From contig JAEUHT010000090.1 of assembly GCA_016793265.1 (NCBI GenBank), forward strand, positions 1 through 36,757: a stretch of 36,757 nt of DNA. The letters run 5' to 3'. This document shows, piece by piece, positions 33,825-36,757 of the stretch; position 1 is the first letter of the stretch; each line of letters starts with the position of its first letter. The notes beneath the pieces were generated by a model. That model was not told the DNA's origin. It did no database searches and saw only the letters and a program-made list of their open reading frames with translations. This stretch comes from Planctomycetota bacterium. Its GTDB lineage: Bacteria > Planctomycetota > UBA1135 > UBA2386. The position numbers and the translations under genes are program-made.

Positions 33825-35367
33825 CGATCTGCCCCCGGCGCCGCGCCGACGCCGCGCGCTGGACCTCGGCCACGCCGCGCAGCATCGCCGGCAGGCGCCA
33901 CGTCACGACGGCGACCAGCGCCAGCAGGACGACCGGCATCCACTTCGCCCACCGTTCCTGCTGCCACAGCAGGTGGTTGATGGTCCAGAACGGATTCAAG
34001 GCGTGGCCGACGTGCCAGTCGTCGACCTCGCCGCGCACGAACACGTCGACCAGCGCCGGCACGATGCAGGCGGCGGCGATCAGCACCGGGGCCAGGAAGC
34101 GCGCGGTGTGGCTGCCACCCTGCGTCTCGGGCAGGCGCCCGCGCAGCCAATGCAGCAGCGCGGCGTAGATCATGGTGTAGGTGCCGCCGAGTGCTAGGAA
34201 CCTGAGGCCCCACTCCGCGCGCAACGACGACGACGCCAGCGTCGATCCGAGCAGGAACACCGGCACCAGCAGGACGCAGAACAGCAGCAGCGACAGCAGG
34301 CCGCGGTCGCGCCCCGGCAGGAACGGGCTCGCCAGCAGCGCGGCGAGGCCGTTCCCCGGCACGTGGGCGCGCACCCGCACCGACAGGGCGCGCGGTTCGG
34401 TGACCAGGAACAGGGCGAAGGCGGCGGCGACCACGAGCAGGCCCGCGCCGAGCCCGAGCAGCAGCGAGGCGCGGTGGCGGGCCTCGTTGCAGCCGAACAC
34501 CCACGCCACCGCCAGCGGCAAGCACGCGAACAGCAGCGCGCGGAAGCCGGTCGAACGGTTCTCGAACGCGTGCAGCAGGTGGCAGCGCGCGACCAGCAGC
34601 GACAACAGCATCGTCAGCACTGCCAGCAGCACGATGCCGCTCGCCACCGGCAGCACGGTGCCGCTGCTCCACCACCAGGCCATCGCCCGCGAGTAACCGC
34701 TGCTGGCGACGAACGCCATCGTCATCACCGTGAGGATGCCGAGGCCGAACGCCGTGGCCAGGTTGGCGATCGCCTGCAGCGACGGCAGCATCGCCTGCGC
34801 CGCCGACGACACCGCGAAGGCGGTGGCGACGAGGCACATCACGAAGCCGAACACCATGGTCAGGCCGATGGTCGGCAGGTCGATGCCGCGCAGCAGGTAG
34901 CTGGTGGCCAGCAGCGGCGACAGCAACGACACGTAGAGCACGAACTGCACCATCGCCGCCTGCAGCTTGCCGGCCAGGATCGCGCGCGGGGACAGCCGGG
35001 TCAGCAGCAGCTGTTCGACGATGCCCGAGCGCAGCTCGAGGCGCATCGACTGGAACGCCTGCATCGGCACCACGAACAGGATCAGCGGCGCCAGCAGCGC
35101 GAGGCCGGCGTCGAACACCTCGCGCCCCGGCGTCGTCGCGTAGCGCGCGCGCCCCATCGTGCGCGTGGCGACGACGATGACGACGGTCAGCGCGATCAGG
35201 ATCGTCATCGCGAACGCGCGCCCCTTGACCGCCTGCTGCACCTCGCGCACGAGGATCGCGTTGAGGTGATCGGACCGGGCCGACCAGTCGGCGGCGGCCG
35301 GCGGCGACGACGACGGGGCAGGCGACGGCGACGGGGACGGGGACGCTTCGACGGCGGGCGGGCTCAT
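33817..35367 (-). CDS. ABC transporter permease (ABC-2-like)
   Basis: The product has 516 residues from the ATG at 35367, which overlaps the ATPase stop as ATGA. The N-terminal 30 residues are a Ser/Pro-rich cytoplasmic tail. About 11-12 membrane spans follow. The early part, RSDHLNAILVREVQQAVKGRAFAMTI, then the MRLELRSGIVEQLLLTRLSPRAILAGKLQA loop before span 3, is typical of ABC-2-type permeases. A second set of spans follows after about residue 260, so one chain may form both halves. The substrate is not predictable. The upstream open extension runs through the ATPase gene and is not real. Confidence 0.85.
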   Translation of the reverse strand: MSPPAVEASPSPSPSPAPSSSPPAAADWSARSDHLNAILVREVQQAVKGRAFAMTILIALTVVIVVATRTMGRARYATTPGREVFDAGLALLAPLILFVVPMQAFQSMRLELRSGIVEQLLLTRLSPRAILAGKLQAAMVQFVLYVSLLSPLLATSYLLRGIDLPTIGLTMVFGFVMCLVATAFAVSSAAQAMLPSLQAIANLATAFGLGILTVMTMAFVASSGYSRAMAWWWSSGTVLPVASGIVLLAVLTMLLSLLVARCHLLHAFENRSTGFRALLFACLPLAVAWVFGCNEARHRASLLLGLGAGLLVVAAAFALFLVTEPRALSVRVRAHVPGNGLAALLASPFLPGRDRGLLSLLLFCVLLVPVFLLGSTLASSSLRAEWGLRFLALGGTYTMIYAALLHWLRGRLPETQGGSHTARFLAPVLIAAACIVPALVDVFVRGEVDDWHVGHALNPFWTINHLLWQQERWAKWMPVVLLALVAVVTWRLPAMLRGVAEVQRAASARRRGQIDA

Positions 35368-36302
35368 TGCAGGTTCCCCTGCGTGGTCTTCAGGAAGATG
35401 TGCTCGAGGTCGGCCTCGACGCGGCGGAACTCGATCACGACGAGGCCCGCGGCGACGGCGCGCGCGAGCAGTTCGCCGAGCGCTTCGTCGGCGCCGTCGA
35501 AGCGGAACCGCAGCCGCGGCCCGTCGACGGCGACCTCGTGCACGTGCGGCTGCGTGAGCAGGAACCGCTCGGCGGCGTCCGCCGCGCGCAACACGCGCAG
35601 CAGCACGACGGTCTCGTGTTGCACCGACTTCTGGATGTCGGCGATGCTGCCGCTGACGACGCGCCGGCCCTTCTCGATGACGATCACCGAATCGCACATC
35701 TCGCCGAGCTCGGGCAGGATGTGCGAGCTGATCAGCACGCTCTTGCCGCTGGCCGCGAGCTCGCGCACGAGTTCGCGGAACTCGATGCGCGCGCGCGGGT
35801 CGAGCCCGGAGGCCGGTTCGTCGAGGATCAGCAGCTGCGGGTCGTGCAGCAGCGTCTTGGCGAGGTGCAGGCGCTGGCCCATGCCCTTCGACAGGCCGGT
35901 CGCCGGCCGGTCGGCGAACTCCAACAGGCCGCAGAAGCTCGCCACCGAGCGCACCGTCTGCAGCCGCTGCCGCCCGCGCAGACCGTAGGCGCGCGCGAAG
36001 AAGTCGAGGTACTGCAGCACGTCGAGGTTGGGGTACGGATGGAACTGGTCGGCCATGTAGCCGATCGCCAGCCGCGCCGTGCGCGGCTCCACCAGCACCG
36101 AGGCGCCGCCGATGCGCACGTCGCCGGCGTCGGGCACGTCGAGCGTGGCGATGATGCGCATCGTCGTCGTCTTGCCGGCGCCGTTCGGGCCGACGAAGCC
36201 CATGATGGCGCCGCGCTGCATCTCGAACGACAGGTCGTGCACGGCCTGCACGCGCGGGTAGCTGCGGCAGAGGCCGCGCACTTCGAGCAGGGGCGCGCTC
36301 AT
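35364..36302 (-). CDS. ABC transporter ATP-binding protein
   Basis: The product has 312 residues from the ATG at 36302 (ATGA overlap with the preceding gene). It has all the ABC motifs: Walker A GPNGAGKTT (38-46), Q-loop Gln86, signature LSKGM (137-141), Walker B LLILDEP (157-163), D-loop SGLDP and switch His194. The signature has Lys-Gly-Met in place of the usual Ser-Gly-Gly, as in other ABC-2 exporters. Residues 230-312 are a DUF4162-like regulatory tail. Its permease is encoded next. The pair resembles the ATPase/permease of the GldA/GldF type only in general. Confidence 0.95.
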   Translation of the reverse strand: MSAPLLEVRGLCRSYPRVQAVHDLSFEMQRGAIMGFVGPNGAGKTTTMRIIATLDVPDAGDVRIGGASVLVEPRTARLAIGYMADQFHPYPNLDVLQYLDFFARAYGLRGRQRLQTVRSVASFCGLLEFADRPATGLSKGMGQRLHLAKTLLHDPQLLILDEPASGLDPRARIEFRELVRELAASGKSVLISSHILPELGEMCDSVIVIEKGRRVVSGSIADIQKSVQHETVVLLRVLRAADAAERFLLTQPHVHEVAVDGPRLRFRFDGADEALGELLARAVAAGLVVIEFRRVEADLEHIFLKTTQGNLQ

Positions 36303-36757
36303 CGCACGAAGTCCTCCGCGCTCATGGTGCCGAATACGAAGTGGCGCCGGTCGTCGAAGGCGACCTCGAGCCCGTGTTGGTCGAGCCACGGCGCCACCTG
36401 CGTCATCAAGAGGTAGCTGCCGTTCGGCAGCTCGTTCTGCGGCAGCAGCCGCCGCGCCACCGGCGCGGCCGACACCGGCTCCCGTTCGCCGCGCGGTCCG
36501 GCCCACGGCACCTCCTCGGCGCCGACCAGCGGCAGGGTCTCCGCCTCGCTGCGCCACGCCGCCAGCGACGTCGACGCCTGGTTGACAGAGACCCGCGCCA
36601 GCCGGCCAGCCGCACCATGCCAGTAGATGCCGTCGAGGTCGCGCAACAGCACGTCGCCGACCGGTACGATGCCGCCGTCCGGCAGCAGTTCGAGCTGGTC
36701 GCCGATGCGCCGCGCGCGCAGCCGTTCGCGGGCCGTGCCCTGCTGCCGCACCAACAG
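36299..36757 (-). CDS. Protein of unknown function, C-terminal part (cut by the window edge)
   Basis: The frame is open to the right edge, so only the last 152 residues are seen and the start lies outside. The visible part has an LLPDGGIVPVGDVLLRDLDGIYWH segment and ends VAFDDRRHFVFGTMSAEDFVR, mostly beta strands with no membrane helix. I do not recognise a family. Its stop overlaps the start of the ABC ATPase gene by four bases, making it the first visible gene of the six-gene operon. Confidence 0.7.
   Translation of the reverse strand: MLVRQQGTARERLRARRIGDQLELLPDGGIVPVGDVLLRDLDGIYWHGAAGRLARVSVNQASTSLAAWRSEAETLPLVGAEEVPWAGPRGEREPVSAAPVARRLLPQNELPNGSYLLMTQVAPWLDQHGLEVAFDDRRHFVFGTMSAEDFVR

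Noticed and set aside
1..36757. Selenoprotein gene with an in-frame TGA, expected because selC is present
   Set aside because: I saw no gene whose conserved domain continues past an in-frame TGA, and no selenoprotein family in the window.
28553..36757. The DUF58/VWA operon as a defence or phage-related island
   Set aside because: There is no integrase, transposase, attachment-site repeat or toxin gene, and composition matches the neighbouring genes. It looks like resident envelope machinery.

Overview
The window is high-GC bacterial chromosome, dense with genes and almost free of intergenic space. I infer a member of the Planctomycetota. The reasons are the many secreted beta-rich proteins of unknown function, the short-coupled DUF58/VWA operon, ECF sigma factors with membrane partners, GT-C/GT87 membrane glycosyltransferases ending in NDIGA-type motifs, a sulfatase/fucosidase-style glycan-degrading flavour, and a sodium-pumping NQR complex. 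The phylum is an inference from gene content; there is no rRNA in the window.

Layout. Bases 1-84 are the end of an ECF-type sigma factor. Bases 215-2632 hold a secreted unknown protein and a TPR protein. Bases 2711-5425 (minus) hold an ApbE-type flavin transferase lipoprotein and a GT-C membrane protein; a GT87-like membrane protein (5607-6881, plus) diverges from them. Bases 6891-7186 carry two copies of a palindromic repeat element that runs into the 3' end of nqrF. Bases 7165-13349 (minus) are a complete Na+-translocating NADH:quinone oxidoreductase operon, nqrA-B-C-D-E-F, preceded by a very small gene that I read as the assembly factor nqrM and by a stand-alone acyl carrier protein (13441-13710). 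The Nqr pump needs covalent FMN on NqrB and NqrC, so the ApbE gene 3.4 kb away is probably its partner.

Bases 13838-18675 hold a membrane-anchored endonuclease/exonuclease/phosphatase-family protein, a small secreted protein, an ECF sigma factor overlapping the gene of a single-pass membrane protein (a likely regulator pair), a selenocysteine tRNA (selC), an elongation factor P-like protein with an unusual tip loop, and a secreted beta-rich protein. Bases 18683-26450 hold an EF-hand calpain-like protease, a secreted beta-helix protein, a CstA-family transporter, a secreted TIM-barrel glycosidase-like protein and a GH29 alpha-L-fucosidase lipoprotein with extra C-terminal domains. A perfect 17-bp hairpin separates these from the minus-strand block.

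Bases 26576-28378 encode a large secreted protein with an internal duplication. Bases 28553-36757 are one tightly coupled minus-strand operon in which every junction overlaps: unknown protein (cut by the window edge), ABC ATPase, ABC permease, DUF58 protein, BatA/VWA protein and a double-VWA membrane protein. No MoxR ATPase, the usual partner of DUF58/VWA genes, is seen in the window.

The strongest points for a second look are the hidden nqrM gene, the altered flavin-attachment site of NqrB together with an altered ApbE, the selC gene, the EF-P tip loop, and the duplicated hairpin element whose apex stem has changed with pairing preserved.
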